21,841 nt of DNA from Pelargonium cotyledonis (GCA_036897625.1 JAYMTA010001092.1:1-21841), one strand, 5' to 3'. Positions 9,701 through 20,365 are shown, counted from the first letter of the stretch. The notes: generated by a model not told the origin, from the sequence alone. Made by a program: numbers and translations.

Positions 9701-12700
9701 AATTACAACAAAATTGGGCACCATGCTTGTAGATCCACAAACCAGGGGATTAGTATGAGAATTAAATTAAGCTACTTAGACATGTATGATTAAAATATAT
9801 AGAACGATGTGGAATAAAGGTAGACTTCAGGACAACTACAGAATTCAAACACATGCTTGAGTTCATATGAGAAGCTTAAGGTTATATGAGAAGCTTAAGG
9901 TTTGTACATCAACAAAAATTCATTACAGTTAACATTCTTTATTTGTCAAGTAAATATGACTGATCCACACAGAATCCTCTTTCAAATTTATAAATATTCT
10001 TTTGATACCTCAATTTAATTTCTTACGTGGCATATGCCCACCCAACTAGACCATGAAATATTATCCCCGAGCTCCTGATTGTATAATCAATTATGACCAT
10101 CGACAAACCATTTCATCGCATAAAGATAACACCAAGACTCGTTATTTGTTACAACAGAATTAAGGCATGATCACTAAATTCAGGAGGATATAGTACCTCT
10201 CAGTGAAATCTTTATATTGCTCAGAGAAATCCTCCCCAAGCCTATCTGATGGTTGTCCAGTCACAATCTTGTAACCACATAGACTGTTTGTGGCATTAGG
10301 AGCCTATGTAACAACATGTATGTGGATAAGCAAGCATTGAAAGGTATCGACTCATACTAGAATAAGTTAACAAAAGTGAACTCGTACATAACCAAATACC
10401 TTGTGAGCTAAATGGTGAAATGCATACAACAAGCACTCAACATAAGTGAAGTTCATTTCTTCTCCAGTCTTCCTCCGAGGCATGTATTTCTGAGAAAAGA
10501 TGGACAAGTATATCAGGCAATGTGATTAACTGATTATTGAAAAATAATACAAACATAGATACAGGTAGAGTTTTAAGAAAAGAAAAAACCAAGCCAAGTT
10601 CTAAGTAGTACTGACAGTTTAGAGGCTGAATAAAGAAATGTGGAATCTAATTCTAGCTATGGAGCTGATAAGCCTATTAGCCCATGTTACCAGTTTGAGT
10701 GCATGAAAACTACAATTAATTTGACATAGTATCAAAATTATGTACCTTTAAGAGCTGCACGGTGGAAGGAAGGATTTGACGTGAATCTTGTGGAGTTGTA
10801 TAAGCTGCAATTTCTGCAAGTGCTTTGAGTAAATCTAGTTTTCTCTCTTCAGGAAGCTGACAACATGAGACAGTAAGAAACATTTATATTACTACAAAAT
10901 GCAAAACTCATATTAGTTCCTCATATATAGAATTGATTACATTACTACACAAGGAAAATCTGACCCCTCAGGATTTTTGTTTTCATCCTCCAATGAAAAT
11001 TAAACTAACACCAACTCCCATTCTCGTAACTTTAAACAATTTAATATTATATGCAGTGGGTCTGATGGAAAAGTATGAATATCTCACTCCCCAAAAGACT
11101 GAGAGTACTGCAATAACATTCACCGATTCACAATTCCCAAAAAGTAGCTACTAGCTAGCATTTGACATTAGATCAATTTTCAATCTTTTAAATTATCATT
11201 AGACAATTGTGAAATATGATAATCCCCAGTCTTTCTGCAATCAAATCCCAATCCAATTTTCCATATGCCCAATGTTCCCATTTAAAATCCCAAAGAGTCG
11301 TGTAATGAAGCCTCCAAACCAGATGACAGATGAGATTCACGGTGCCGCTGGAAACTTTTTTTTATTCAAGCCATTCAAGATTCCACTACTCTCCTGTTAT
11401 GCAGTGAAGTAAAAAAAAAAAAGAAAAAAAGAAAGAAAGAAACAAGTCCCATTTGGAAAAACAGTTAAGAGAACAGATCACACGAACCATTTTTGGAGGT
11501 AAACCTCGTAAATAACTTATAGAATCAGGAGACAAATCCCAACTTCATATATATAATCATTTCTTAGTATGAAATTAATTATTAAGAAAAATTATGCATT
11601 GTTGGCAGAAAATGCACATATATAATATAATATATTATACTATGCAAGCTTAAGATAAAAAGCATGTAGCAGGTAAGAATAACAGTAAAAAAAAACATAT
11701 GCAAATACAAACATATATTGGAACCAGGAAAATATAAGTGAATGCATAAGGAAACCTCATGGAACTTGATGTGCATGCTTTACACCAATTAAGAACAGAG
11801 TAAACAATTACCTTATCAAATGCAGGTATAATGTGCTTGTTGATATAGTTGAGGAATTTGTTGCTTGATGCACCCCTCTTGAAAAGAATTACGTGCTCAG
11901 TTCAGACAACAGAGTAACAAATATTTAGAAAAGGTTCATTAGTACAATCTCCTTACCACAAAGAATGGAAGAGCCATGTACAGGCATGATATCAACCTAT
12001 CAATATGGTCAGCATCCGAGACCTGCATAAGGTAATTGAACCCTTTTAGGATGATTTGACCAACTTTGGTTGTAAAGTTTAAACACAACCGACACAGTTG
12101 TAAGTTATTTTTTAATCAAATGTTTGAATAATCACATATGAATATCAGGGCTAAGCATTCACCAAAAAATTACTCAACTAACAGAATGTGTTGCACTTCA
12201 TATTTGCATGGATGCTGATACTTTTACAAATTGATGTAATGAAATAAAAACTCACAATGAACAGGGCATCTAAATCAGCTTGTCCTTCAATAATTTCAAT
12301 TAGTTCTTTCATCCGTTCTGGAGGAGCTTTGTCTCCAAATAAGGTCAAACTTTTCAGGAAGTCCATAAACATCCTAAATTCTGCTCCGGTTACATCTTCT
12401 AAACTCTGCAGTGGAATTTGATGAGATTACTTTGTATCAACTAAGAACATCAAAATCAGAGAAGTGCATTACTTTAAGCAAATCACAAAACGAGATAGAA
12501 AGACAACATCATTTATGCAAAAGACAAAAGTACATAACTTCACACAAATCATAGCACTATACATAAAGACAGCAACACCTACATAGCAAACTCATGAAGA
12601 TACCTTTTTTATAAGATCAGTTATATGTCTCTCCATTTGCTCCTGAGGCTTCAAGAGTTCACCTTTTAGAGGAAATACCTGCAAATGCAAATGCGGTGCA

Positions 12701-15700
12701 CCCAATGCATAGGCCTGAATAAGTGATGTGAGATAATACCAAAGTTGCAGGATGGTCTTCTCAAATCTCACCTTATCTCTGATAAAACTAAGGACCTTCT
12801 CACGTATAAATTCATCTGAACTTGGCTCATCAACATTCCCAATATGCTTAAACAAGGCTGTTAAAGAAGCTGCAGTAGAGGAAGATTTATCATTGAAATA
12901 GATACTGCCACAGATGAGAATGCAATCAAAATGACAAGGATAGCCTTCAATGATTGATGCATTTCAGATGATACTAGAAAGACAATGAATTAGTGATCTG
13001 AAATTATTCCGCAATCAAAATGTCCTGATGTTTTGAGAGTTCCATTTCATGTCAGCGTGGTATGTAGATACGCAATCTTGACCAAATTCTATATATTATA
13101 CTGGACTCAATTGTGCTTTAATGCTTTCCTTTCTCCTTAGTAAAATAATCCATAACTGACTATGATATAGCATCAAAACAAGACCTAATGTAGAGGACAA
13201 ATCAACTTCAAAGCTTAAACTACGTGCAAGCTCATTATCACTTTGCATGTGGTCCATGCACAGGTCTTTTTCTTGCCCTGTCCTAGAATCTAGTATTATT
13301 TGATCCGGGTTGTGGCAGGACTTGAACTTGTGACCTCTTGGTCAATCAGGTTTTGATACCATGTAGAGGACTAACTACCAAGTCAATTTAAAGTATAAAG
13401 TACTAGTTGAAAGGCCAACATTAATTTTAAACTGACACCTAATAAGGTTCAGCAATTCTAGCCTAATTTTCAGCAAAGAAAAAGTAGCAATCAAAACAAC
13501 ATGAATTCTTATCATCAAAGGAAAAATAAAGAGATCGACAAGTAAAAAAAAAAGGAAATGATGACCATTCATGCAGAAAGATAGGAACTTGTGTCTAACT
13601 TTGGGGATAGGAGTTAAACCTGAGCAGAGAGTGGGGATTCACAACCCCAACATAGTAACATTCCATTAAGGAACCTTTTATTCTAAATCATCACAATCAT
13701 CCAGCAGCATAAACAAACACATACAAATTACCAAGAAGGAGATCTTGGCTCCTTCAAGCCATAAATATCTCAAAATTAGAACTAATTTAAAATAATACAT
13801 AGAAGACTCCATACATATTGTCGAAGCAAATGTGAACTGCTACAGACAATATGTTGATTTAGAGTTTAATGTCAGTTACATTTCAAGTGGTATTGGTTGT
13901 ACCTAGGGGTTTTCAACGGTCTAAGACCATACCAGGCTATACCGCTGGAGTATGGATCGGAGACTGGATCAAATTGGTTTTTGAACCGAATGTAATTGAA
14001 AAGTTACTTTTTCAAGAGAACTTAAGAAAAAATAAAGAAACTATAATTAGTATGAATTGGGCAGGTAACAATTAAGTGAATAGTACCAAAAGTAATTACA
14101 GTTTTATAGAAAAATTCATATTCTCTAAGATAATAAATCTTAAATATATACTCCGTCTGAACTGGATTTGGATCAAGACCAGATCGCACCGACTGATTTT
14201 ACAAAGAACCAAACCAAAGATCAGACTGAATCTATTTGGTGTGGTTCAGTCCAGTGGGGTCCAAAAGTTCAGTTTGGACCAGATTTCGAACACCCCTAGG
14301 CCCTAGTTACACCCCTTGAAGAAACCAAAAGTTTTGGAATGAATTCAGTTTGTTCCTTCTCAGTATATAAGTTTGACGGGCATAACTTTGATGGATGTTA
14401 GAAAAAGGACGGAAGTTAGGACTAGGCTATATTTACTATATGGCCTTTTCGTGTTTACATGTAGATAGGGCTTCCATATATCTTAGAAAGATTACCATTT
14501 CTATTACCAAATGATGACTCGCTTGGTAAAAATCGTCAAAGCTTGGGAATTTGGCTTGAGACAGTTTGAAAGCAAAAGAGGCTAACATAGCAGATGTTAA
14601 GAACCCCATCTTTACGTAGAAGAATTCAGCAAAGATGTTAGTTAACCTCAGGAGCATTTACAGCTTTGTCAAGCTTTCTTGTATGCCATAGTAGTTACGT
14701 GCCTCAAAATATAGGTTTGCGCCTTATATATGGCCAAAGCATGAGGCATTCAGCAGGCACGCACCTTAAGGCAACTAGGATAAAAATGCTGTTACTAGGT
14801 GCAGAAAACAAAAGTACACCATAAAAACATCAAGCCTTTTTTCAGTATGTGCAACGGCAATATTTAAGAATAACAAAATAAAGAAAATACTGTTTAGTTA
14901 AGAAAAAAAAATTATTTTCTTGATATGTTAAATGGAATAATTGACTCTTCGATGAGAGCATTATAGTCTTGAAAATTCAAATTATAGTATAACTGACTCT
15001 TCTCTCTTTCTTATTATTATATTGAAAATGTTGATGATCAAATATATTATGCGATGCTTATAATTGATGAAGATTATTTTATTCAAATCACTTTAAGAAG
15101 ATGATTAAGAGTTTTGGATCTTTTGTATTGATGGGACTTTCATTACTTATATTTTAAAAAATATATGCTGACTTTATATCCTTAAAAGTTTTAAATTTAC
15201 CATTAGTAGTCATTAGTAATTTCTATGCATATTTATTATGTTAAAAATTATGTTTTCAGTCAATGTGTCTAATCATCCTCATGTGCACATCTACACCTTG
15301 CACCTGAGCTCCAAAATAATTCTGCTACCTTTGTGCGCTTCACAAACTTAATAGTATGTTGTAAGTATAGAATATCTAAAAGAAGCTCGTGCACTAATAG
15401 AGCACATTTACTCAACCACTTGTTCTCAAATTTGAAATTGCCGCTGCCATCTCCAAATTGGCAGCTTTAATTGGTCTATCAATGTACTGTAAACAAAGGG
15501 AATAATTTACTATCCTCACAGTTTAACATTAAGTTGTTATGGTGTACTGACTCGTAAGTCTAAAAAAGATAGCTACTTAGATAAAATTGAATGACTGGTC
15601 CTTTAAATAATTATGAGGTCATATTTTCCACGGAAAACCCATAAATGTGATTCAGTTTCCTTATTACCGGTTCATCTCCATACGATATCCAGTAAATGAC

Positions 15701-17095
15701 CAATATGTCTCCAACTCTCATATCTATTACTTTCCAAAGAGTTGAAAAGATCCACAACAAATCAAATCATCCTTTCAATAGTATGAGGTCATGTTTCCAA
15801 AACCACAAAAGTAAGCCTATTTGTTTATTTCAAATGTATAAGAAATCATGAGAAAACACAAAGCATCTAGAATCTCCTCTAGGTCGTAAAGCGAACCTTC
15901 TTAATATGAAATCGATTCCTCCAACGAACTATAAAAATTTCTACTTGTACTACGTGCAAACATGCAACAGACTAGTTTAGAACAAGTTGTAAACTTTAAT
16001 CAGATTATCATCAACCATTCCAATTGAAATTTCCTTAGTCTATTCAATTTTACATTTACAAATGTTTTTTGACACTTGTGGCAACAACATTTATTCAAAT
16101 TGAAATACGGGGGGTGTTGGTTTCAAATTTTCACCATACCTTTTTGAGATATGAAATCAATCTAACTTCCCTATGAGATAAGTCATGCATAGCTTTATTT
16201 GTTTTAAACATTCATTCTATTCTTCTTCTTTTCTCAAACATGATTAATAAGCAGACAGTGATTGAAATGTGTACTGAATTTAGAAGGGGCATATCAGGTT
16301 TCAAACTCCTTTCTTCTAATAATTGAAAACACTGGCAGTGGAGATAACTTGCACGCACTAAGATATGTGGTGATTCATAAAGTATTGACTGCTCTATCTA
16401 AACTTGATGAAACATTGAAAACGCAAATTACCTTTCACATCCTGCCTCAACAAGGACATAAGAGCCTTATGCACAGCATCGCGCTCTACAATTTCCTCTA
16501 GAAACACCAACAAAACACAACATTATATTCTGCAACAATAATGAATATCACCTCCACTAACACAGCTAAAACTAACCAATGAAGTTTTACCAGCTTGAAG
16601 GAGCTGCACAAGAATGTCCACTATCTTGGAAAGATACTCGGGTGTATCCTTGCAGAATAAGGGAAGCCCTCGAATTGCTTGCACCCTCACCTTCACTCAA
16701 ACAAAAACTCAAAACTTTTCAATGAGGCACACCAACAAACAATAAAAGCCACAAATAAGCAAATATCTACTGACCCCCAGCTCTTCTTCCTCAATCAAAT
16801 CGAGGTGGGCATCTACAGCTTGGTTGGATAGGTCGGGAAAGAACTTGAAGAACCTGGGTATGAGCTGAGCTGCGAGCTGCTTGGCCTTGATGCTGGTCTT
16901 GGCCGCATCGATGATCCCCTGGTAATCTTTCACATTCTGAAACAAGAGAAGAAAAATGGTTCCAGAATCCAAGTGTGCCCTAAGAATGGAAAATAAAAAT
17001 ATAAAGAAAATAGAGACCTGGGACTTGTCCTTGGACTCGTTAAGGCGCTCCCCGAACTCGTAGAGCTTGTCGATGTGGTTGGCATCTTCGGTCAT
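6777..17095 (-). CDS. API5: Apoptosis inhibitor 5-like protein (API5), 16 exons
   Basis: Exons in coding order: 17095-17018, 16936-16775, 16690-16591, 16497-16432, 12869-12772, 12678-12604, 12405-12256, 12022-11957, 11877-11812, 10856-10746, 10489-10400, 10303-10197, 7942-7828, 7742-7677, 7587-7487 and 6966-6777. They give 546 residues, the usual plant length. All 15 introns are GT-AG and the frame is unbroken. The helical repeat (HEAT/ARM-like) body fills most of the protein, with family landmarks KQLAAQLIPRFFKFFPDLS (about 49-67), LGVRVQAIRGLPLFCKDTP across exons 2-3, and EGQADLDALF. A basic nuclear-targeting stretch is KRPA...VPKKGRG (486-504), and an RGG-type tail ends at 546. API5/AAC-11 proteins restrain programmed cell death in animals. 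The rice protein binds two UAP56-like DEAD-box RNA helicases and controls tapetum breakdown. A nuclear role in this plant is inferred from that. Introns 4 (3562 bp) and 12 (2254 bp) hold most of the inserted transposons. Confidence 0.96.
8195..9160. mobile_element. hAT-type MITE in API5 intron 12
   Basis: The ends are a perfect 11-bp inverted repeat: tagagctggca at 8195-8205 and its inverse at 9150-9160. The flanks are ttgattta (8187-8194) and ttgatttg (9161-9168), an 8-bp target-site duplication with one mismatch, as expected for hAT transposition. Subterminal parts are rich in ggccc/gggcc words, with a perfect palindrome ggcccgcgggcc at 8871-8882, around an AT-rich core. No transposase is encoded. 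Without the SINE in its right end the element would be about 826 bp. Confidence 0.8.
9023..9146 (-). mobile_element. SINE nested in the right end of the hAT MITE
   Basis: The insert is bounded by two perfect 16-bp copies of gattgccagctctatt (9007-9022 and 9147-9162). On the minus strand it starts cacaagtggttaaaaac (A-box region), has a B-box-like gagttcgagcc at about 9097-9107, passes through a G-rich middle, and ends ttgttgataagaaaagaaaa, an A-rich tail. This is a tRNA-derived plant SINE of about 124 bp. Its duplicated target contains the MITE terminal repeat, so the SINE came second. Confidence 0.82.
9169..10196. other. Rest of API5 intron 12, AT-rich, no gene
   Basis: Apart from one 19-bp duplication, no reading frame, transposon end or RNA gene was seen. 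The sequence runs to the exon 12 donor at 10196. Confidence 0.7.
9865..9902. repeat. Perfect 19-bp tandem duplication
   Basis: The word atatgagaagcttaaggtt occurs twice back to back (9865-9883 and 9884-9902) with no differences. It is probably a recent slippage or repair duplication inside the intron, with no evident function. Confidence 0.9.
10857..11811. other. API5 intron 9, no gene
   Basis: This 955-bp intron is AT-rich. Two short + strand open frames (10933-11154 and 11209-11412) have no domains and no homologous look; they are treated as chance. An A/G-rich low-complexity tract occurs inside. Confidence 0.7.
11411..11442. repeat. A-rich / GAAA microsatellite
   Basis: Twelve A residues are followed by gaaaaaaa and then gaaa repeats to 11442. 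It lies within API5 intron 9. On the sense strand of API5 it reads as a pyrimidine tract. Confidence 0.8.
13189..13437 (-). mobile_element. Degenerate TRIM-like retrotransposon remnant in API5 intron 4
   Basis: On the minus strand a TG...CA segment ends cctctaca at 13362. It is followed at once by tggtatcaaaacc (13361-13349), close to the primer-binding site complementary to initiator methionine tRNA (usually tggtatcagagcc). A purine-rich aagaaaaagacc (about 13274-13263) precedes a second TG...CA segment (13262-13189), also ending cctctaca. That layout is LTR, primer site, tiny interior, polypurine tract, LTR. The two candidate LTRs (about 75 bp) agree well only over their last 30 or so bases. 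The interior B-box-like gttcaagtcc would also suit a SINE. Confidence 0.4.
13904..14298. mobile_element. hAT-like MITE in API5 intron 4
   Basis: The left end is taggggttttcaa and the inverse of the right end is taggggtgttcga, an imperfect inverted repeat. Both subterminal parts are full of ggtccagt/aactgg-type words usual in plant hAT MITEs, and the 395-bp element has no transposase. The immediate 8-bp flanks (gttgtacc and ggccctag) do not match. A similar gttacacc lies at 14306-14313, so the right boundary may be 7 bp further out. Confidence 0.55.
14299..16431. other. Rest of API5 intron 4, no gene seen
   Basis: This stretch is very AT-rich. Short open frames (for example 14436-14657 on the minus strand and 16262-16501 on the plus) show no domains; the second overlaps API5 exon 4 in antisense. 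Around 14700-14770 the sequence turns richer in gcc/ggc words (gcgcctta, ggcacgcacc), which may mark a decayed transposon, but no ends could be paired. Confidence 0.6.
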
Positions 17096-17400
17096 TGGGG
17101 TTGAAGCTGATTGGCAATTTTGATTGAAAAACCAGAGAGTCGACGGAGGAGGAAGGTGCTGTGCTGTGCTGTGGCTGTGAGAACTGAGGTGTTGCTGCTG
17201 CGAGGGTTTCGGTTTTCTGATTGCGTTAAGTCTTCGAACAAAACAATATTATTGTTTCCGATATCTCATCTCCACTTCCAAACGACATCGTTTAGCTTTG
17301 TTACTTTGAATTTCTTTTGGACCGGATATAATTCTGCCCTCTCTCAAAATTTCTTCTTCTACATTGAAAAGATGAGTTTGACCAGTGGAAGAGATCGTTA
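17096..17400 (-). promoter_or_regulatory. API5 upstream region with a telo-box-like word
   Basis: Read on the API5 strand, the 300 bp before the start codon contain aaaccctc (17209-17202), one base from the plant telo-box aaaccctaa that is common near starts of growth-related genes. They also contain aacgatgtcgttt around 17281-17293. A gtgct/gctgt-rich stretch lies in the likely 5' UTR. No clear TATA box was found. Promoter activity is inferred from position only. Confidence 0.4.
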
Positions 17401-17597
17401 AATGTATATGGGTAGTGGGTTATGGTGTGCATTTTGGTTCCGTGAATGGAAATTTCTGGGTTTGGTTGATGGTTTTTATTACAATAATTTTTTGCTCCAA
17501 ATAAAACGAATCAACACAAACACATATCTAAATTTGTTTGTGGAAATGCTCAATTCGGTTTTGGTACGTTTTGATGTTGTTGGTATTTTATCTAATT

Positions 17598-17697
17598 TTT
17601 ATGAAGTTACTAGCGAGTTTATGAAATTTCTAGCGAGTTCGTGAATATTATGGCCCGTTCATAAAAATTCCAGCGAGTATATGAATTTACCAGCGAG
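17598..17697. repeat. 20-bp minisatellite, 5 copies
   Basis: Five consecutive 20-bp units start at 17598, 17618, 17638, 17658 and 17678. The pattern is tttatgaaattyctagcgag; units 1, 2, 4 and 5 end in agcgag and unit 3 is the most diverged. The array lies about 500 bp upstream of API5 and shares the word agcgag with the CACTA subterminal repeats that begin 118 bp later. Confidence 0.85.
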
Positions 17698-17814
17698 CTT
17701 CGATTGAAGAAGATGGGTAAAGTGAAGGGCATTTTGAGGATTTAAAAAAAATTGATCATGTACTGGCCACATGACCAAATAGTGTAATTTCCCATCAAAT
17801 ATAGCTAACGAAAT

Positions 17815-18236
17815 CACTACCCAAAAACATTGTTTATGGTAGCAAATTTCTAGCTATTTGAGAGCAATTAGCGAGTACTTCGTGTTGTGAGCGATTTGAG
17901 AGCAATTTGCGAGCAAAACTATGCTCGCATAAAAGGGGTCCGCAAATTGCTCTCAAGTTGCGAGCGAGCAAGAAATTGCTCTCCGTTTGCGAGCAACTCG
18001 TGAGCAAGTTGAGAGCAACATTTTGCTAGCTAATTACCGAGCAAGTTCAGAGCAATTCTTGCGAGCAACTAGCGAGCAAGTTGAGAGCAATTCTCGCTAG
18101 CAACTTGCAAGAAAAAATGTGCTCACAACTTGCTCGCTAATTAGCGAGCAAATTGCAAGAAAAAATTTGCTCACAACTTGCTCGCTAAATAGCGAGCAAA
18201 GAACATTCAAATTTTTGCTCTCAAGGTGCTCTCAAA
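17815..18236. mobile_element. One end of a CACTA (En/Spm-type) DNA transposon
   Basis: The end begins CACTACCCAAAAACATTG, the classic terminus of CACTA elements. It is followed by about 400 bp packed with short motifs in both orientations (gagagcaa, gcgagcaa, ttgctctc, ttgctcgc). Dense subterminal repeats of this kind are the usual transposase-binding region. The opposite end, which should read as the inverse and finish gggtagtg, was not found to the right within the window. The element is therefore longer than the window, truncated, or interrupted. Its 3-bp target duplication cannot be tested. Confidence 0.7.
18105..18200. repeat. 48-bp direct repeat with palindromic core
   Basis: Two adjacent 48-bp units (18105-18152 and 18153-18200) differ at two positions. 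Each ends in a hairpin-forming core. The first (18130-18151) is a perfect 22-bp palindrome made of ttgctcgctaa and its inverse; the second (18178-18199) has one mismatch. They lie in the CACTA subterminal region and are probably part of the transposase-binding array. Confidence 0.88.
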
Positions 18237-18960
18237 TGACTGGCAATTTCCAAGCAAACGAATTGCTTGCCATTTTTGTGTGTTGCTCCTTGATTCATAA
18301 TTATATATCTCAATGACACTTACAACTATCATCCATAAAACATACAACGAAATATTAAAAGCCATGAACATTACATCTTATATATAATTGATCATCTAAT
18401 ATTTTAAGTATATACATACATAAACTTTAAAGTTCAAACACATTAAATTCTCATTCTATATTAAAAGCAGTACAGAGATTACTCCAACATGACTTGCTCT
18501 ATGTCACATTCAAGAGGAAGCTCCACTTCAAAGAGGTTCATACTTCTTATGACCAATTGAGTCTTGAGCTGAAACAAAATAAGAATACGAGCATGGTTTA
18601 TATCCATTCAAGTCTACATGCATTTTAGTAATTAAATATAAATTGGCAAGTTGCTTGCTCTTGTTGCTCAAGAAAAATAGTTAGATAGATAATCTTAAGG
18701 GAAGTCTCAGAAAATAAATCACAACACATGAATTTGGAAGACATATTTTTCTAGATTCGGTGAGATTTCAATCACAATAATCTATCATTGTTTAAAGTAA
18801 TTGAAAGAAGGAATTCAGATATAAGAAGAGTCAAAAGTTCAATACTATACCATGTTATCATAACATTACATTTTCATCATGCATAAGAAAACCATATTGA
18901 TAGCAGGAAGATCATAAACAAGTCTAGATATAAAATTAATCTTTCACACACACACTATAT
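18237..18960. other. Interior of the presumed CACTA element, AT-rich
   Basis: No large coding region is visible. One short minus-strand segment resembles a last exon. The rest is AT-rich, without transposase motifs. Confidence 0.45.
18479..18568 (-). CDS. Possible last exon of a gene inside the CACTA element
   Basis: On the minus strand a good acceptor (ttattttgtttcag, ending at 18569) is followed by 29 sense codons and a stop. The predicted end is LKTQLVIRSMNLFEVELPLE followed by CDIEQVMLE. Its composition is more protein-like than the surroundings, and it is transcribed toward the CACTA end, as expected for a transposon gene finishing near its terminus. I do not recognise the family and could not place an upstream exon, so this is tentative. 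Confidence 0.25.
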   Translation of the reverse strand, partial: LKTQLVIRSMNLFEVELPLECDIEQVMLE

Positions 18961-18964
18961 ATAA

Positions 18965-19200
18965 ATATAGGGTTAATTGTTTTCAGGTCCCCTGGACTAG
19001 CTTTTTTTTAGAGTTAACCCTTGTACTCCAACTTTAGTCGTTTTGAATCTTGAACTGTAGTATTATATTAATTTTATCCCAATTGACTTGTTGTAGCCAG
19101 TATCCCTATGCCACATTACCTGAGATGCCATGTCAGTACGCCACATCATTGAAACGGCCAAGTCACCACGCCACGTCATTAAAATGAGATGATGCGTTTT
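18965..19200. repeat. Repeat-derived segment with ccacgtca-type words
   Basis: This begins with gggttaattg (18969) and includes an inverse match gagttaaccc at about 19011-19020. It continues with fragments such as ccacattacctgagatgcca, cgccacatcatt and cgccacgtcatt. Stretches like this (gggttaatt, then agtc-type text, then cca(c/t)gtca) recur in plant genomes as parts of DNA transposons or retrotransposon ends. No matching far end or target duplication was found. Confidence 0.35.
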
Positions 19201-19866
19201 GAGGATGGCTTTGTCTCCTCCGCAATACGGCGTCGTTCTGCGTTTGTGGCTTTCAAAAAAACAATTCATATTCTACTCCTTATGCGGCATCGTTTGTCGA
19301 AGGATCGAATGGAAAGGAGTTGAATGTGAGTTTTGGTCTGGTTCATTCTCCATAGACGTGAAGCAGAGCTTGAAGGAAGTCCAGGTGCTTTGATCGTAGT
19401 TTATGTTCGTTGGTTTGTGGTGGCCGATCAAAGATTTTGTTTGAATTCATAGTAGAATGTCTTATGTGAGAAGCTGACTACACGAGTTCAGGTTAGTATC
19501 AGTTGGGTTTTGAGTTCCTAAAATTGTATGTGTAAATGCACTGCTATATGGTTTATGATCATCAATATTGTTGTTTGCATGTTAGATGATGGTAAAATTA
19601 TGAACTTGTATAGGTATTGTTGCTTGAACTAATTAGGGTTTGATAGTTCATATGTTAGTTGTTTGGTGTATTTCTTGTTCTGCAAACAAGGATTGAATAT
19701 GAACAAACCCTAATCTCATTGTTAAGTTTTTATGTTTAAATTTGTGTTGGAGTTGAGGTTCATTATATAAACAGAAAACAACACATGAAACAAACAATTT
19801 CATATGTTGATTGATTGGTGTAAGTTTTTCGGAGGCTCGAACACACAAGAGAATGGGAAGGTGAGG
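19201..19866. other. Non-genic stretch before the solo LTR
   Basis: Short open frames on both strands (for example 19199-19393 plus) have no recognisable domain. Two related words, acggcgtcgttc (19227-19238) and gcggcatcgttt (19282-19293), resemble one upstream of API5. Nothing else could be supported. Confidence 0.5.
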
Positions 19867-20144
19867 TGATCTGTTGAGGAATTTTCGGTGTCGGCGAAGA
19901 GTAGGCGGCGACCTCGGTACAGAATGTAAGGTAGACTTGGCTAGTACCTATCGACCTCCGACAATGAGATCTGCAAAACAAACACCCCAAAATGATGCAA
20001 CCGGGGTTGGAGTTTCGGTTCACCGCCTCCGGTGTGAGAATCAGTGATTTGGTCTGAAGAAAGGAAGGAAATGCGAACAGAGGTTTAAGAAGTAGAGTTT
20101 TACTTAGCAAAAATTGATGATCCCTTCTCTTACCGCAAAAGGGG

Positions 20145-20152
20145 TATTTATA
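20145..20152 (-). promoter_or_regulatory. TATA box of the solo LTR
   Basis: The minus strand reads agcctataaatacccc. TATAAATA is a strong match to the plant TATA consensus. Its position, about 270 bp before the end of the LTR, gives a sensible R-U5 length. Transcription from it would run toward API5, whose start codon is about 3.0 kb away on the same strand. Confidence 0.65.
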
Positions 20153-20359
20153 GGCTTACTTTAACTTGGGGTGCACGTTCCAGTTGTCTGGGACAACCAG
20201 AGATGAGTTGTTCCAGTTCATGAACAGCTGCCACGGAGATCCGTGGTTTAGTCTCTAGTAGGTTTTATTGTTGGGGAAGTGGGAGTTTGAACTCTTTCCC
20301 GCCAAAACAATGGATGTCTGGCATCTGTGTACTGGCAATGACATGACCAGCGTGCCCTT

Positions 20360-20365
20360 CACGTG
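20360..20365. promoter_or_regulatory. G-box (CACGTG) in the LTR U3 region
   Basis: A palindromic CACGTG within ttcacgtgacc lies about 210 bp upstream of the LTR TATA box. Such sites bind bZIP and bHLH factors in plants; activity here is not shown. Confidence 0.45.

Noticed and set aside
13869-14306. Two plus-strand open frames of 68 and 76 residues
   Set aside because: They coincide with the hAT-like MITE at 13904-14298, with no transposase motifs.
14690-15360. Possible decayed element with gcgcctta / tgtgcgcttc ends
   Set aside because: The words recall a plant repeat family, but no inverted ends or target duplication could be paired.
17411-17418. gggtagtg as the missing second end of the CACTA element
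   Set aside because: It lies to the left of the CACTACCC start and in the orientation of an element ending there, so it cannot close an element running to the right. Eight bases can match by chance.
19763-20110. 115-residue minus-strand open frame
   Set aside because: It crosses the LTR end and its target duplication into unrelated DNA, so it cannot be an old gene.
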